DNA of 64,000 bases from Tridacna crocea (GCA_943736015.1 OX031062.1:2958501-3022500), one strand, 5' to 3'; shown: positions 1 to 11,140, counted from the stretch's first letter. A program made the numbers and translations. The notes: generated by a model not told the origin, from the letters alone.

Positions 1-310
1 TTCGTACTACTACGTATCGGATCGTTCTTATTCGTACCAATCCGTACCTGCACCGTAGCAAATCGTAGTGTATCCGTACTACAATCGTCCTGATTCGTGT
101 CGCTCCGTATTAAACCGTGTCCAACCGTAACAGTCCGTATCACTCCTGGAACTCTGACCTACATTTTGGCTGTAGATCTAACGAACTCCGTACTCACACC
201 GTTGTGTATCCGTATTGGAACCGTAGTGGACTACGAAATTTGTCATTTCCTAAGTCATCCGTGAGCGATTAGACCGTAGCTCTTCCGTGGCGGTCTTCCG
301 TGAATATGTG
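1..310. repeat. 10-bp-periodic CCGTA region
   Basis: The trinucleotide CGT, usually inside CCGTA or TCGTA, recurs at positions 3, 13, 23, 33, 43, 54, 64, 75, 86, 96, 106, 116, 126 and 136, then less regularly at 189, 200, 211, 222, 260, 275, 286 and 299. The sequence between the motifs is not conserved, so this is not a simple minisatellite. The spacing is close to one DNA helical turn. It may be the edge of a larger array left of the window. No gene is seen here. Confidence 0.75.
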
Positions 311-645
311 ACCGGGGCTTTAAGAAAATATATTAAAACTACGGCACATAGAGCCATTACACACACAAAAAAATCCAAAATTTTCCAAGGATATGTATAA
401 AAACTAGCAAAAGCCTGTGATTAATATTATTATCCTGTGTCGATGACCTGAGAATAAAGCTACAACAATACCGTTATTAATCAGGCTTCTAAACCTCTGA
501 CAGATGCATTCATTTGTCTCCATTAATTCATTTCTCAAGTTCTCTGTAGATGGACAGTGTAATAAAACATAACGATACTGTAAAATGATTTTTTCAGTAA
601 TGACAGAAATTTGTAAATGAGTCACTATTAAATCAAGGTATCATC
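311..645. other. no recognised feature
   Basis: AT-rich sequence between the CCGTA region and a DNA-transposon copy. A 73-codon minus-strand open frame (404-625) has no recognisable motif and is treated as chance. Confidence 0.5.
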
Positions 646-1208
646 TTAAAGGTGGCCCTTTAGAATTTGGGACAAAAATTTTACAAAAATACAGAAAAAT
701 CATCCTAATACTCTCAAAGCCTTAAAATTTCCATTCATAAAATTCCAGTAGTCGAAAACCATCCTCCAACATGAGAAATTAGAGATTTACTACAGCAAAG
801 GTCGACACTGAAGGTAAACACAGTTTATTTTTACATCAGCAACTCGCTCATTTACATACCGGAAATATACAGACTATGCTTCAAACATAGCGTCCGAAGT
901 TCTAGACATTATGGAAAATAATTACATGTTTGTTATGTTATGGAATTTAAGAATTATTAGTCACATGTCCGTCACTTAACATTCCCACAATGCTTTTTGG
1001 ATTTTTGGCGGGAGATCTAAAAATAGTTTGAGAGGCTACGTAGCCTTTAAAGGGAATACCACCAATATATATATATATATATATATTTTTTTTTTGTAAT
1101 TTTATGATTCTTAATTATTGATGATTTGTATTATTTTTTCGTATTAATTTCAGTGATATATACATTTTTTAATTTGGTGTGATGTGAAAAATCTAATTAT
1201 CCACCTTT
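646..1208 (-). mobile_element. non-autonomous DNA transposon with AAAGGTGG ends, copy 1
   Basis: Starts TTAAAGGTGG and ends CCACCTTT, so it has short inverted ends. The inside is shared with 8893-9244 (partial), 41690-42472 and 56495-57025, the last two in the opposite orientation. A (TA)n tract lies at about 1064-1086. It has no coding capacity. The stretch reading CCTTTAAAGG near 1045-1055 is the uninterrupted form of the site where copy 3 holds a hairpin MITE. Confidence 0.7.
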
Positions 1209-2288
1209 CACACAGTTGCTGCAATGCTTTGCAATCGATGGAGAGGAGGTAGACCTATTTATTTCCACAGTTCACTATGGAGGAGTAGTTGTGGTTTTAT
1301 ATACGAGAAACTCGATAAATGACTATCGGTCTGAACCCTGGTTAACCAAGTAGTATTTGCTTGTCCATTAATGACATTGCGAGAAATTCTGTTCAATTGA
1401 GTTTTTGTTGGAAAAAGGCCTGTGACCATGTAACGCTGTTAATATTCTTCCAATGAATAGTTAGGAGAATACATACAATATCTGGAATAAACCTAAGCTT
1501 AACGTAAGTACTATGAGTGAAGAAAGAAAAGAGCCTATATTTAAACAACTTTCTACATACATAAGCCGTAACACAGAGTGAACCAACAAAAGAATCAAAT
1601 ACATGTAGTTGTCATTGAGTTTTAAGACTGACAAGAATTCTACTACAATTATGCAATAAAAAGTTAAGATTCTTATTGATATACATGTATCAACATTGTG
1701 TTCAACATGACTAGCAAACATTCCTGTGTAATGAAAAATACAACTAAGATAAATAAAATCATCGGTTACATCTAAAAGAGTACCATTTTAATACCAACGT
1801 TCAGTTTTTGTTTTTCTTCAACTTTCCTCTTTTTTGAAAAAAAACCAAAAACATGAGTTTAGTTTTGGCTTCATTTACTTATAAACCCCATTTTGTTTTT
1901 CAATATTCGTGAAGGCTACCGAGATGCAGTTGTTCAAAGTTCGCGGGGCGACTTAACAAAAAATGTCATGTCATCTGCAAATAGTAAACAAAATGATGGC
2001 TGTGTCATAAATAATAATTCCACTATAGTTTTTCTTTTGTAAATATAGTTCTAGATCTTCTAGGAATGACGATGCCAAAATCGATGACATTATTTTGACT
2101 TGCCTTAAAACGACTGAGTATTCGAAAAATTAGATAAATCAATTAATTTTTTACTTTTTTACACATGAATTTACGTGGAGGTACATATTTGTTCCTGACG
2201 CGTAAGACTACCTTGAATGCCTAGTTTGAAGAGTTTTAACCCTTTGGCTTCTTATCGCGTCTCACAGACGTTCTGCGGACAGCTAGAT
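1209..2288. other. no recognised gene
   Basis: AT-rich sequence with short open frames only (for example 1461-1721 on the minus strand, hydrophobic and without a family motif). Nothing here is supported as a gene. Confidence 0.5.
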
Positions 2289-2325
2289 CAAGATCAGACT
2301 ACACAGAACGTGCAGTCTGATCTTG
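2289..2325. repeat. short inverted repeat CAAGATCAGACT...
   Basis: An imperfect hairpin whose arms read CAAGATCAGACT and AGTCTGATCTTG around CACAGAACGTG. The same small unit recurs at 11141-11190, 33700-33741 and 57607-57640, so it is part of a dispersed repeat rather than a local regulatory site. Confidence 0.6.
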
Positions 2326-2439
2326 TATCTACGCTGTCCGACCTGAAGATTTTTTAAGAAAAAAATCTCTCCCTAAGTTCATTTGATCCCTTTGAAATAA
2401 CAATGTTTGGGGTTTTACTATCGAATCGAAAATTTCATT

Positions 2440-3105
2440 TTAGTTATTTAGCAGGATAAGGGTTAACCAAAGTGCGTTCCTGCTCCTACAACCGAAGTAC
2501 TTTTTCAGATCTACAAAAGATCCGCATGAACGTTTAATTTTGTTCAGAAAGTTCTGGACTAGGTATAATAAAGTAAACGTTGCATTAATAGTAGATCTAT
2601 CTTTTCTGACATGAAACTGTGCGTCAGAGCAAGAGTTATTTTCATCACAAAATTGTTCCAAGCGCTTATTTATCACAGTAGTGAAAAGATTCGAAAAACA
2701 GCTCAACAACGTGATCCCTTGGTAATTTGCAGGCAGTTTCTGTCTCCTTTCTAGCAAAGTGGAATTATTATGCCTTCGCACCATTTCTTTGGAAAATACC
2801 TTAATCTAGAGTTGAATTAAAAATGTCACGAGATGAGGTGGTATGATATCAATAGTCTCAATAGAATACCTATTCAACATATAATCATTTCCATAGGCTT
2901 TGCATGTTTGTAAACGCTTTGCAGCAGCTAAAATTTCTGATTGTGTAATTCTGCTACCAAGATCTGGACAAAAATATGACAGATTATCGAAATCATGATT
3001 CCGATTAAAATTTTCCACATCTTCATTTACACGTTGAAAGACTTTACCTTCAAGGCTAGAAATAAAGTTGAAGAAATCATCCAAACTCAATTGATTACGA
3101 TCCAT
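2440..3105 (-). pseudogene. decayed non-LTR retrotransposon, early reverse-transcriptase region
   Basis: Two minus-strand frames read in order from 3105 to 2806 and from 2784 to 2440. The first contains ITQSEILAAAKRLQTCKAYG, the usual lead-in to a LINE reverse transcriptase. The second contains NYQGITLLSCFSNLFT and then SFVDLKKYFG, matching RT blocks 1-3 including the first catalytic region (normally F-x-D-L-x-K-A-F-D). A frame change between the two parts and the loss of later RT motifs show it is dead. Assigned from motif pattern; the clade (CR1/L2-like or other) cannot be fixed here. Confidence 0.75.
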
Positions 3106-3157
3106 ATTATAGTAGCAACATCGATGACATTATTTCAGCTGATGAGATACATAGAGG

Positions 3158-3308
3158 ATAAATAACTGGTTATTTTTGATATGAAAAATATCTCACGAGG
3201 ATGCGTTGTTAGGCGTTGAAAAAACGAGTGCGCAGCACGAGTTTTTTAACGCCTTACGACGCATCCGAGTGAGATATTTTTCATATCAAAGATAACCAGT
3301 TGTTTATT
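3158..3308. repeat. large hairpin (about 70-bp arms)
   Basis: The left arm (3158-3228) reads through AACTGGTTAT, GATATGAAAAATATCTCAC and GATGCGTTGT. The right arm (3238-3308) is nearly its reverse complement, ending GATAACCAGTTGTTTAT. A short GTGCGCAGCAC centre joins them. It is probably a foldback element; no TSD was identified. Confidence 0.75.
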
Positions 3309-3583
3309 CTATTTATTATATACCTTATTAACATTTTATTTTTAGTCTTTCGTTTTTTTTAAGTAGTTCCTAAATTACGGCAGGAAGTGAAAGTTGATAT
3401 CGTCACTAGTGATGATATCAAAATTTATTACACTGGGAAATTCCAGGATTTCACTGCTAGGTATATAATACAATTTTTTCTCGGACTTTTTCCTGATGAC
3501 GCAGCTTTATTTACCCAAAGCCCTTAATCACTAAATTAATACTGAACGATGTCGAACAATGTTGTAATATGTGGAAACTAAAA

Positions 3584-3805
3584 TTAAACTCTTTACCAAA
3601 TGACAAAATTTTAGACTCCTCCAAATTGAAAGCGTTTGCAGACGACAAAATGAAAGTGATTGAATATTTTATATTTGTTTTGAGAAGAGTAGAAACCATT
3701 GTGGGAAAAAGAGAAAATGCTGTATACCAGCTTTTTCTCGTTTTCCAATAATGTTTTCAAAAGGTTTCTGCCACTGGGTCATAAAAGCCAGGGATTTTTT
3801 GTTAA
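3584..3805 (+). mobile_element. hairpin MITE, diverged copy
   Basis: TTAA at both borders. The left end CTTTACCAAATGACAAAATT is intact, but the central palindrome has several mismatches (GCTGTATACCAGC core), indicating an older copy. Confidence 0.8.
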
Positions 3806-4334
3806 AGCCATAAACGTGAACAAAACCAAAACAATGATTTTTTGAAGATGGTCGTCATACAAATTATGATTTTTTGCTAGGTATGAGTAATACACGACTT
3901 GAAGTGGTTAAATGCTTTTGATATCTCTGTATTTATCTACATAAAATCGGAAGTTGGAATAGGCCCAAGGCTCACCTGGCACAAACTGCATCTTTTTATT
4001 TTCAATAATATAATAATGATACCATTTCATTGTTTCTCGGCAAAAGTAAATGACCATTAGTTGCCTCAAACGACCATTAGGTTGTCATTTTAGGTTATGC
4101 TGTAATGTATGCGTTTTGACACTTCAAAATTTGCTTACCTGATTGCTGGTTTAACCTTACCCCTCCCCCGTAATTATTTTAGAATGACATCAAATGTTAG
4201 TTACATGTTAAGTTCTATATTTATTTGTTTACAAGAATTCATTCTTTCCATTTTAATGACAACGTTCGAGGAAGTGTAACAATAATAGGTGCAGGCTATG
4301 TTTGTCTTGGGGGTAGTTCGTATAGATCTACCGA

Positions 4335-4500
4335 CCAACGCCGCCATTTTGGATGTTGTGTTGAAAGTGTAGTCATGTTTACGGGACTCCCGGAAGGGAA
4401 ACTGGTCTTTCGTGTGTTTTTGGCAGTGTACATGATATATGCGTTCGCGGCATGTTATCCAATCAGATCACGAGAAATTTCTTCGCAGTATAAACTTATA
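4335..4500 (+). repeat. dispersed repeat shared with 36205-36360
   Basis: The segment from GGATGTTGTGTTG through CAGTGTACATGATATAT to GATCACGAGAAATTTCTT is shared, with substitutions, with 36205-36360. A plus-strand open frame (4225-4563) overlaps it, but this is better explained as repeat sequence than as a gene. Confidence 0.6.
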
Positions 4501-4552
4501 CTAGTATCTCGTTTGTGGCGAATTGACCAATTAGCGTTTAGTATACAGTTAA

Positions 4553-4646
4553 ACCTGTGTTAGAGACTACCTGTATTAAGAGACCACCTGCGTTAAGAGA
4601 CCAATTTCAGTACTTCCCTTGAGTGGTCTCTGAATACAGGTTGTAC
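4553..4646. repeat. short inverted repeat with AGAGACCACCTG units
   Basis: Contains direct repeats of CCTGTATTAAGAGACCACC type, followed by the inverse GTGGTCTCTGAATACAGG, giving a small imperfect hairpin. Confidence 0.5.
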
Positions 4647-5172
4647 CGTATATATATATCGAAGATACAACTCCCGCGGTTGTATATCTGGATATACTAT
4701 GCTAGTATATCCTGCACGTGAATTTCGACGATTTTTTTTTTTTTGCAATATCGTGTCCAGGTAAAATGTACCTTTCGCGGCAAAACAATCTTAAAATATG
4801 ACTTGGAACTGGATACAGCATTTTGATGTGAGCGCAATACTAGACAAGGTATCAACAAAACGTAGCAGCACTTTAAATAGTATTGCCCTAACTATCGATT
4901 GATAACAGCAACCTCTTGAATGTCCAGAGTGTAATTTTGGAAGTAGAAAAATAAGTCTCGAGTCTGGAAAAAAAGTAATGTTCACATTTCTGCTTTTCAA
5001 AACACGTCATTGCATTTACAACCATTTTTCTCCCTAAATATGATAAGGATTAAACACTTATTTTGGCTAAAAAAAAAATACAAAAAATTCCATTGTACTC
5101 TTGAGTTTGTATTGGCTTGAGGTTCATTTAAATAGCTCAGCTCATATCATGAAAGGTCTACGTACTTACACA

Positions 5173-5280
5173 TTAACCATATACCAAACGACAAAATTTA
5201 AGACTAGTCCAAAATGAAGGCACTGGCAGATGTTAAACAAACGTGATTCAAAATTGAAGCTCTGGCTTTACAAAATTTCA
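5173..5280 (+). mobile_element. hairpin MITE, left-half fragment
   Basis: Begins TTAACCATATACCAAACGAC and keeps the GACTAGTCC and GCAGATG part of the left side, then loses similarity before the palindrome. Confidence 0.6.
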
Positions 5281-6845
5281 AGTACGGACTTGACATTGCT
5301 TACAAAACATTGGTCGAAGTTCACAGTTAGAACATAATTCCGGGGAGAAAATAATAATGTTTCTCAACACCATTCCATGTTTTTCTTATTTAGATAAATC
5401 ACCCCTGTCAAATTACAAGAGACACATTGTAAGTTCTTAATGATGGACGCCCCTTTTGACTGACACCGCACATCAAACGAAACATAACGTTTTCATAGTA
5501 TTCCCGACAAATACAAGAACGATCGTAACATTCCACAAATAGGTGTACTTCGATTAAAATTTTGATGGATAGATCTAATTCAGCTTTTTCATATGACATT
5601 GTACATTATATTGGCCTCTTTTTAATCAGGTACAACTCTCATTTTAACAATCACGACGACTCCATTTGTAACAAGCTTTTTACCTTATATAAATATGAAC
5701 ATATGACGTAGAAAGCACGAATAAATAGTCACATGGTCTAAGTTAGACAGAAAATCTCGTTCCGTGATATGTGAGAAATATGCACTCGCTAACTCTCGTG
5801 TATATATTTCCCATATACCACGGCATTCGTTTTCTATACCATACATATGTACCTATTCGCCTCTATCCAAGCTTTTATCGATTATCCTGTTTTAGACAAA
5901 TGTTACTTTGGCCTCTCCTCTACGCTTTCTACCCTTTCCTTTCTAGTACTTTCAAGGCCCGATCACATTCTAATCTTTGTGTCATTTATCTACATTGTAC
6001 TACCATGCTGTATAATGTGCATACTTTGGAACAAATAAAGTTTTAAAGCTTTATTGACAAAGAATGACCACGAACGAAAGAATTTGTTCTACAGTAACAT
6101 ACTAGTTCACGTTGTTCTTCATCGAGAGTTACGGTCAGCTTATCGACCCTAAACAAGAGCTACATAGATTAAAAAGCCACTTTCAAGCAGAAGACGTATT
6201 TCAACGTTAAGATAAAAAAGGAAAACACAGTATCTTCCAGAATTTCTATGTGAGAAATTTACATTATTTTTTATACGAAGTGTTTAGTTGATGTCATGTA
6301 ATTTTGTACATTTCTTTTGGTAATGATAAACTTGAACAAGTTTTTTGGTACTTTATTAAACTCAATACTTTGATTGTAATTGGTAATGCAGTCACCCACG
6401 TTCAGGGATCTTATATACACATCTATATACGATCCCTCCCCACATAAAACTTGTACATTTACCGGGATTAATGTTTCCGGATTGGAAACAAAGTATGGAA
6501 ACAGGAGCAGATACGTGCTTGTGTAATGAGAAAACATTGTGGCAGCACGGAAATATAGCAAGGTTTGAAAACAGACATTAACTGTGGTTCTCAATAGCTT
6601 ATTGTTAACATGAGATGGAATTTAATGAGTTTGCCATTTCTTCATACATTGTAAGTCTGAAATATTTCCAACGGATTATATTTTGAACGTTTCGTTTGGT
6701 CAAGGTTTGTTTCTTAATGAGCTCTAAAGTTTTAATTCCTTGGTTGAAAACACTGATGAACATAAATAATAGAAATTTCCTCCATGAAACCAGTGTTGAT
6801 AAGATGTAAAACAGTCAATTGGTTCTATGACTAATTTTCGATTAA
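5281..6845. other. no recognised gene
   Basis: About 1.5 kb of AT-rich sequence. Open frames of up to 107 codons occur on both strands, but none shows a family motif and none is clearly joined to another by splice signals. Confidence 0.5.
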
Positions 6846-7061
6846 TTAAATCATTACCAAACGACAATATTTTAAGCTTGTCCAAATCGAAAGCATTTGC
6901 AGACGACAAAATACAAGTGACTGAAAATTTGTAATTTGTAATGTGAAGGGTAGAACACATTGTGGGAAAAGGGGAAAATGCATTTTCTCCTTTTCCCACA
7001 ATGTTTTCTAAAGGCTTCTTTCTCAGGGGCGTCAAATGTAGGGATTGTGTGGTATTGGGCT
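6846..7061 (+). mobile_element. hairpin MITE
   Basis: TTAA at the left. The palindrome core is shortened to GGGGAAAATGCATTTTCTCC, having lost the GCTGG/CCAGC part on both arms. The right end reads GATTGTGTGGTA. Confidence 0.85.
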
Positions 7062-7259
7062 ACCAAACAGCAGTTTGTCTTATAATTTTATTGTTGTTTT
7101 CGTAGCTTTATCTCTTTTTCGTTCTTATCAATTTGATTTCTATTACTTTCTCATATTTGGACATACTGACACTCTCTCGTAGATGACTATACGTATAATT
7201 TCAATTTTTAAGTAAAGAAAAAAAAAAACAGTATTTTCTAATTTTAGATATCTGAGGTC

Positions 7260-7333
7260 CGGCAGGGTAGCTCAGTGGGTAGCATTTCTGACTCATGATC
7301 TGAAGGTTGCGAGTTCGATACCCGGTCGCAGTG
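7260..7333 (+). tRNA. tRNA-Met-like pseudogene or SINE head
   Basis: Shows a D-arm/A-box (GTAGCTCAGTGGGTAGCA), an anticodon arm TTCTGA-CTCATGA-TCTGAA giving a CAT anticodon, and a B-box (GAGTTCGATACCC). The two acceptor strands do not pair and the T stem has a mismatch, so it is unlikely to be a working tRNA. It may be a tRNA-derived SINE head. It lies about 65 bp before the fucosyltransferase message. Confidence 0.5.
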
Positions 7334-7365
7334 AACTTTCTTACCGACGATAAAATACGATTTTT

Positions 7366-7386
7366 CTTCGTTTTCTTTTTATTCAG
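7366..7386 (+). other. 3' splice acceptor of a 5' UTR intron
   Basis: A pyrimidine-rich tract (TTTTCTTTTTATTCAG) ends in AG at 7386, 12 bases before the fucosyltransferase ATG. This is what an intron in the 5' leader would leave, so the promoter is probably further upstream. Confidence 0.55.
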
Positions 7387-7398
7387 GTTCTGTGTAGA

Positions 7399-8448
7399 AT
7401 GAAATTGGCAACGGGCTTCCTCGTTATATTCAGCATTCTAAGTGTTGCTGCTGTATATGTCTTATCTTTGACTAATCAAGGATTCTATGTAGTGAGCATG
7501 AATCTCAAAAGAATTTTTACTACATCATCATTATCTGAAAAACGCGTTCCTACTATTGCTCCAGTGTCTGGTAGGAAAGGATTAGGGTTTACCAGAACTT
7601 TATTTGAAAACAACTGTACAGACGAGTTCAGAAGAAAACACTTTATGACTCCATACCAATTTTTATGTAGAACCGGTAATAGACTGTTTGTATTGTCGAC
7701 GCTAATAGGAACTGCCGCAAGCCTGTGCTATACACCAGTAATTCAACGAGAAAAAGTGGCGATCCTTGAAAATACTTTTGATCTTTATAATGTGAAACGT
7801 ATCGACTTAAATAAAAGTTCATTTCGAGTGCTTTCTGAAACTGCGCCTGCTATATACGACGTCAATTTGACCTCACGCATCAACCCGGCTTACAATTGGA
7901 CACTGCGTGGATTTAGACAAAGTTTTAAGTACTTTGACAAATACAAGGATCTTGTAAGGTCATCTTTGAAATTTAAGGAGAATATTAGGCGAGACGTTCT
8001 GCAGTATATGAGTTCATTCTTAAATGTGCAAATTACAATTGGCATTCATGTTCGCCGGGGTGATTATACGAGCGAAGGTGCACAGAAATTCGGATTTTCA
8101 GTATCAGATATGGACTTCATCAGCCGAGCCATTGCCTATATAAAGGATAGGTTCGGAAAATCTAGATATGCCGTTTTTGTTGTTAGTAACGATATGAAAT
8201 GGTGTAAAGCCAACATAAAAGGCGATGACATACACTACTCTCCCTTTCGTGATGTCGGAAGAGATCTATATCTTCTGACTCAATGCAATCATAATATTGT
8301 CACCTCTGGGACATTTGGGTGGATGGGGGCGTGGTTAAATGAAAGTGGCCAAGTGGTTTATGATAAGTCGTATCCAACACCAAAAACAGAATTAAGTAGA
8401 AGGTTTAAAAAAGATGACTACTATCCGCATCATTGGATCGGTCTTTAA
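7399..8448 (+). CDS. alpha-1,2-fucosyltransferase (GT11), type II membrane protein
   Basis: A 349-residue intact frame without introns. Residues about 5-25 form a single hydrophobic segment after a short basic start, fitting a Golgi signal anchor. A stem follows to about residue 60. Residues 90-106 (CRTGNRLFVLSTLIGTA) correspond to the GxGN-x-LF motif at the start of the GT11 catalytic domain. Residues 214-223 (IGIHVRRGDY) are the hallmark HxRRGDY GDP-fucose motif, followed by YAVFVVSNDMKWC and CNHNIVTSGTFGWMGAWL. The length and motif order match animal galactoside 2-alpha-L-fucosyltransferases, which add fucose from GDP-fucose to terminal galactose in the Golgi. Several N-glycosylation sequons (for example NCT, NLT, NWT, NES) fit a lumenal domain. 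The ATG is chosen because it directly precedes the anchor and follows a splice acceptor. The exact acceptor sugar is not shown by the sequence. It is the only intact single-exon coding gene seen in the window. Confidence 0.92.
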   Translation: MKLATGFLVIFSILSVAAVYVLSLTNQGFYVVSMNLKRIFTTSSLSEKRVPTIAPVSGRKGLGFTRTLFENNCTDEFRRKHFMTPYQFLCRTGNRLFVLSTLIGTAASLCYTPVIQREKVAILENTFDLYNVKRIDLNKSSFRVLSETAPAIYDVNLTSRINPAYNWTLRGFRQSFKYFDKYKDLVRSSLKFKENIRRDVLQYMSSFLNVQITIGIHVRRGDYTSEGAQKFGFSVSDMDFISRAIAYIKDRFGKSRYAVFVVSNDMKWCKANIKGDDIHYSPFRDVGRDLYLLTQCNHNIVTSGTFGWMGAWLNESGQVVYDKSYPTPKTELSRRFKKDDYYPHHWIGL

Positions 8449-8528
8449 TAATATTTTGGGTGACTTGCGTGACAAATTGGCACTGAGCAATGTATTATTG
8501 TATTAGACTTACCTCTTACATACCTGTA

Positions 8529-8530
<2 letters not shown>

Positions 8531-8564
<34 letters not shown>

Positions 8565-8610
8565 ACACACACACACACACACACATACACCCACACACAC
8601 ACACATATAT
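8531..8610. repeat. (CT)n-(CA)n microsatellite
   Basis: A pure CT run of about 33 bases is followed by an ACAC run ending near 8608. It lies about 80 bp after the fucosyltransferase stop, probably in its 3' UTR or flank. Confidence 0.9.
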
Positions 8611-8675
8611 ATTTTCAAGCACTTACTACATGGACTGTATTACTTTAAAATCATAGATAAGAGCAAATCATTTAG

Positions 8676-8855
8676 CTTCATGAAATCAATCTTAACAGCA
8701 GAACAAACGGCATCTTCCTCGAAACTGAACAAAAAATCTCAAATTGAAATGATAACATGAAAATACTTCATGAAATCAATCGTAACAGCAGAAAAAACGG
8801 TATCTTCCTCGAAACTGGACAAAAAATCTCAAATTGAAATGGTAAAATGAAAATA
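8676..8855. repeat. 90-bp tandem duplication
   Basis: Two copies (8676-8765 and 8766-8855) starting CTTCATGAAATCAATC, differing at a few positions such as CTTAAC/CGTAAC and CGGCATC/CGGTATC. Confidence 0.85.
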
Positions 8856-8892
8856 CCATCAAATTTATCATTGTTCCGTCGCAAGGCATTTC

Positions 8893-9244
8893 TTAAAGGT
8901 GGCCCTTCAGATTTTGGGACTAAAATTTTACTAAAGTGCAAAAAAATCATCCTTATACTCCCAAAGCCTTTTAATTTTCATTCATAAAACCCAGTAGTCG
9001 AAAACCGTCCGACAACACGAGAAATTAGAGATTTACTACGGCCCAAGTTGACACCAACGGGAGACACATTCTATTTTTAGATGATCAATTCGCGCATTTA
9101 CTTACAGGAATACACAGAAGAAGCTTCAAACATAGCGTCCGAAGAAGACATTATGGAAAATAGTTATTACATGTTTGTTATGATAGGGAATTTAAGCGTT
9201 ATGAGTCATGTACCAGTCACTTAACATTCCCACAATGCTTTATT
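8893..9244 (-). mobile_element. AAAGGTGG-type DNA transposon, copy 2 (truncated)
   Basis: Matches about 350 bp of copy 1 in the same orientation, from TTAAAGGTGGCCCTTCAG to CCACAATGCTTTATTG. The far end is missing. Confidence 0.7.
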
Positions 9245-9599
9245 GCATAGTGAGTGAACAGTTACTTTCATCCTCATTCTCAGAAACTTGATAACTTGCC
9301 TTAAAATTGGCTCGTACACGTAGGGCCTTACCGGGCCAGAATAGTCAATTTCTTAGATAATACAAATCAATTCAATACATACGTGGAAATCAAATAGATG
9401 TAAAAAGAAAGATTTTGGGTTGATTCGCAAACAAAAAAAATGGATGAATACATTTTAACAATTCTTTTCTTGATTGTCTACTATTTTAGATGTATAGATA
9501 TAATATAGATAAACGTTAATTAATATGGTAGATGGTCATAAATGTGAGAGCATTTCATACCATTGTAATGAAGCATTATAGAACGGATGTACGCGAGTA

Positions 9600-10000
9600 A
9601 AATGTGCATATATATTCCCACTAAATTACTCGATGGGAGAAATGGAAATTTCCGGTCAGTACTAGAACAGATAATACAACAATTTTAGAACTATTGTTTC
9701 CATGATCGGGCAGGATAAATCAATGATCAGATTGCAAGTTTTGTGCCACCTGATCTCCGATCCACTCTACATGGAATGGAAACTACACAGATATTGTATA
9801 TATAAAAAAAAAAGAAAGATAAAGTGCATATTTCCACTTTATTACTAGATGGGAGAATTTTCATGTCTTAACTAGATTCAAGAATACTACAATTTGAAAA
9901 ATACTGTTTCTGAGAGCGGGTTGGATAGGTCAGAGATCAGACTGCAAGGTTTGTGCCACATGATCTCCAATCCACTCTACACGAAAATGAAACTACATAG
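9600..10000. repeat. diverged tandem duplication (about 220 bp unit)
   Basis: Two related blocks, about 9600-9795 and 9824-9990, each with a TGGGAGAA motif, then GATCAGA(T/C)TGCAAG, then TGATCTCC(G/A)ATCCACTCTAC and AAACTACA(C/T)AGAT. Confidence 0.7.
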
Positions 10001-10104
10001 ATGCATAACAAATAAAATAGAATAGGAAAAAATAAGAAAGGTAATAAATATAAAAAGAAGCTGGCAACTACTTACAGTTACCGAAATTTTGTAATTATAT
10101 TTGG

Positions 10105-11038
10105 TTGATATCTATTCTCAAGAATCTACTATAAAAGCGGAACTTTCGTGAATCGATTTAAAATTCGTGTTCAGCTGCATAGACGAGCATTGTGAAATGC
10201 TGGCTCCCCAGTTACTAATATAAATATCTTTGGGACGTATTTGAAATAAGGGGATTTTTTTTTTCTGGAATGATTGATTCAAGCAAAAGCCATATTTCAT
10301 TAAAACCTGTATTTTCTAATAATGCTTTTACTCGATTAGTCCAGTACTTAACAGTTGGCTTAATACGTATTTCGGCAATTCGGTGGTCGAGTAAGTTAAA
10401 TAGTTTACAGTTTCCTCTTAGTATTTTATTATAAGGATATGGCTGTTAATAATCGAAGGAAATCGACCAATGTAAGCTAAAAGAGATTTGGAGTTTGTTG
10501 ACATATTTACGTTAAGTATTTACTTACAAAATTTTCGATGAACTCGTTCTATGTTCTCTGATTGGTTGAACCCCCAGACTTCGCAATCATAACTTTAAAT
10601 GGAGGCTACATAGCTGTCAAATGTTAAATATTATATTTGGTGGCATCTCATATCCTTTTGTTATAGTGTATTTAATAAGAGCACATAGATCTTAGAAGCG
10701 CCTTTCCTACAAGCGTATTTGTGGCTTTTTGAAAAGATTTATTACTACTACATACTACATCCAAATCATTAAAATTTTGGACTATTACGATTAGGTCCTC
10801 TGCGTAGGTAAAAGAACTGTATCTGCCACCTTTTCCGAATATCATGACTTTTTTTTCTGTACTAACAGTTATATTCCATCGTTTGGAATAATTTTCCAAC
10901 TCGTTTAATAGATCTTGCAATCAATCTTTAGTTTCCGACAGTAGCACAGTATCGTCGGCGAACATCAGTAGGAAAATATCTATTTGGTCCAATATTGCTC
11001 TCCACGAATTGAGAAAGATATTAATGTGCTTGACTTGC
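10105..11038 (-). pseudogene. decayed non-LTR retrotransposon, late reverse-transcriptase region
   Basis: Minus-strand reading gives LLMFADDTVLLSETK near 10950-11000, the catalytic FADD (YADD) box, then LQDLLNELENYSKRWN and a thumb-like stretch ending near LVGKAL. Further on are SYVASILSYDCEVWGFNQ and IERVHRKFCK, typical of the C-terminal part of LINE RTs, and finally a region with NWGASISQCSS and SIHESSAF near 10105-10300. Several stops and frame changes make it non-functional. The early RT motifs are absent. It lies downstream, in LINE order, of the endonuclease pieces at 14.3-16.2 kb, so they may derive from one insertion. Confidence 0.8.
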
Positions 11039-11140
11039 ATAACATTTTGGTACATTGACATTAAGCATTTTTTCCGTCTTTGCTCCACGGTTAACACCTA
11101 GGCTGCTAAGAGCGACCCACTGACCTTTTTTGCGAACGGT

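Noticed and set aside
3158..3308. Bacterial-type rho-independent terminator or riboswitch
   Set aside because: The arms are far too long, and the window is eukaryotic.
4225..4563. 112-codon plus-strand open frame
   Set aside because: Overlaps a dispersed repeat also present, with stops, at 36205-36360.
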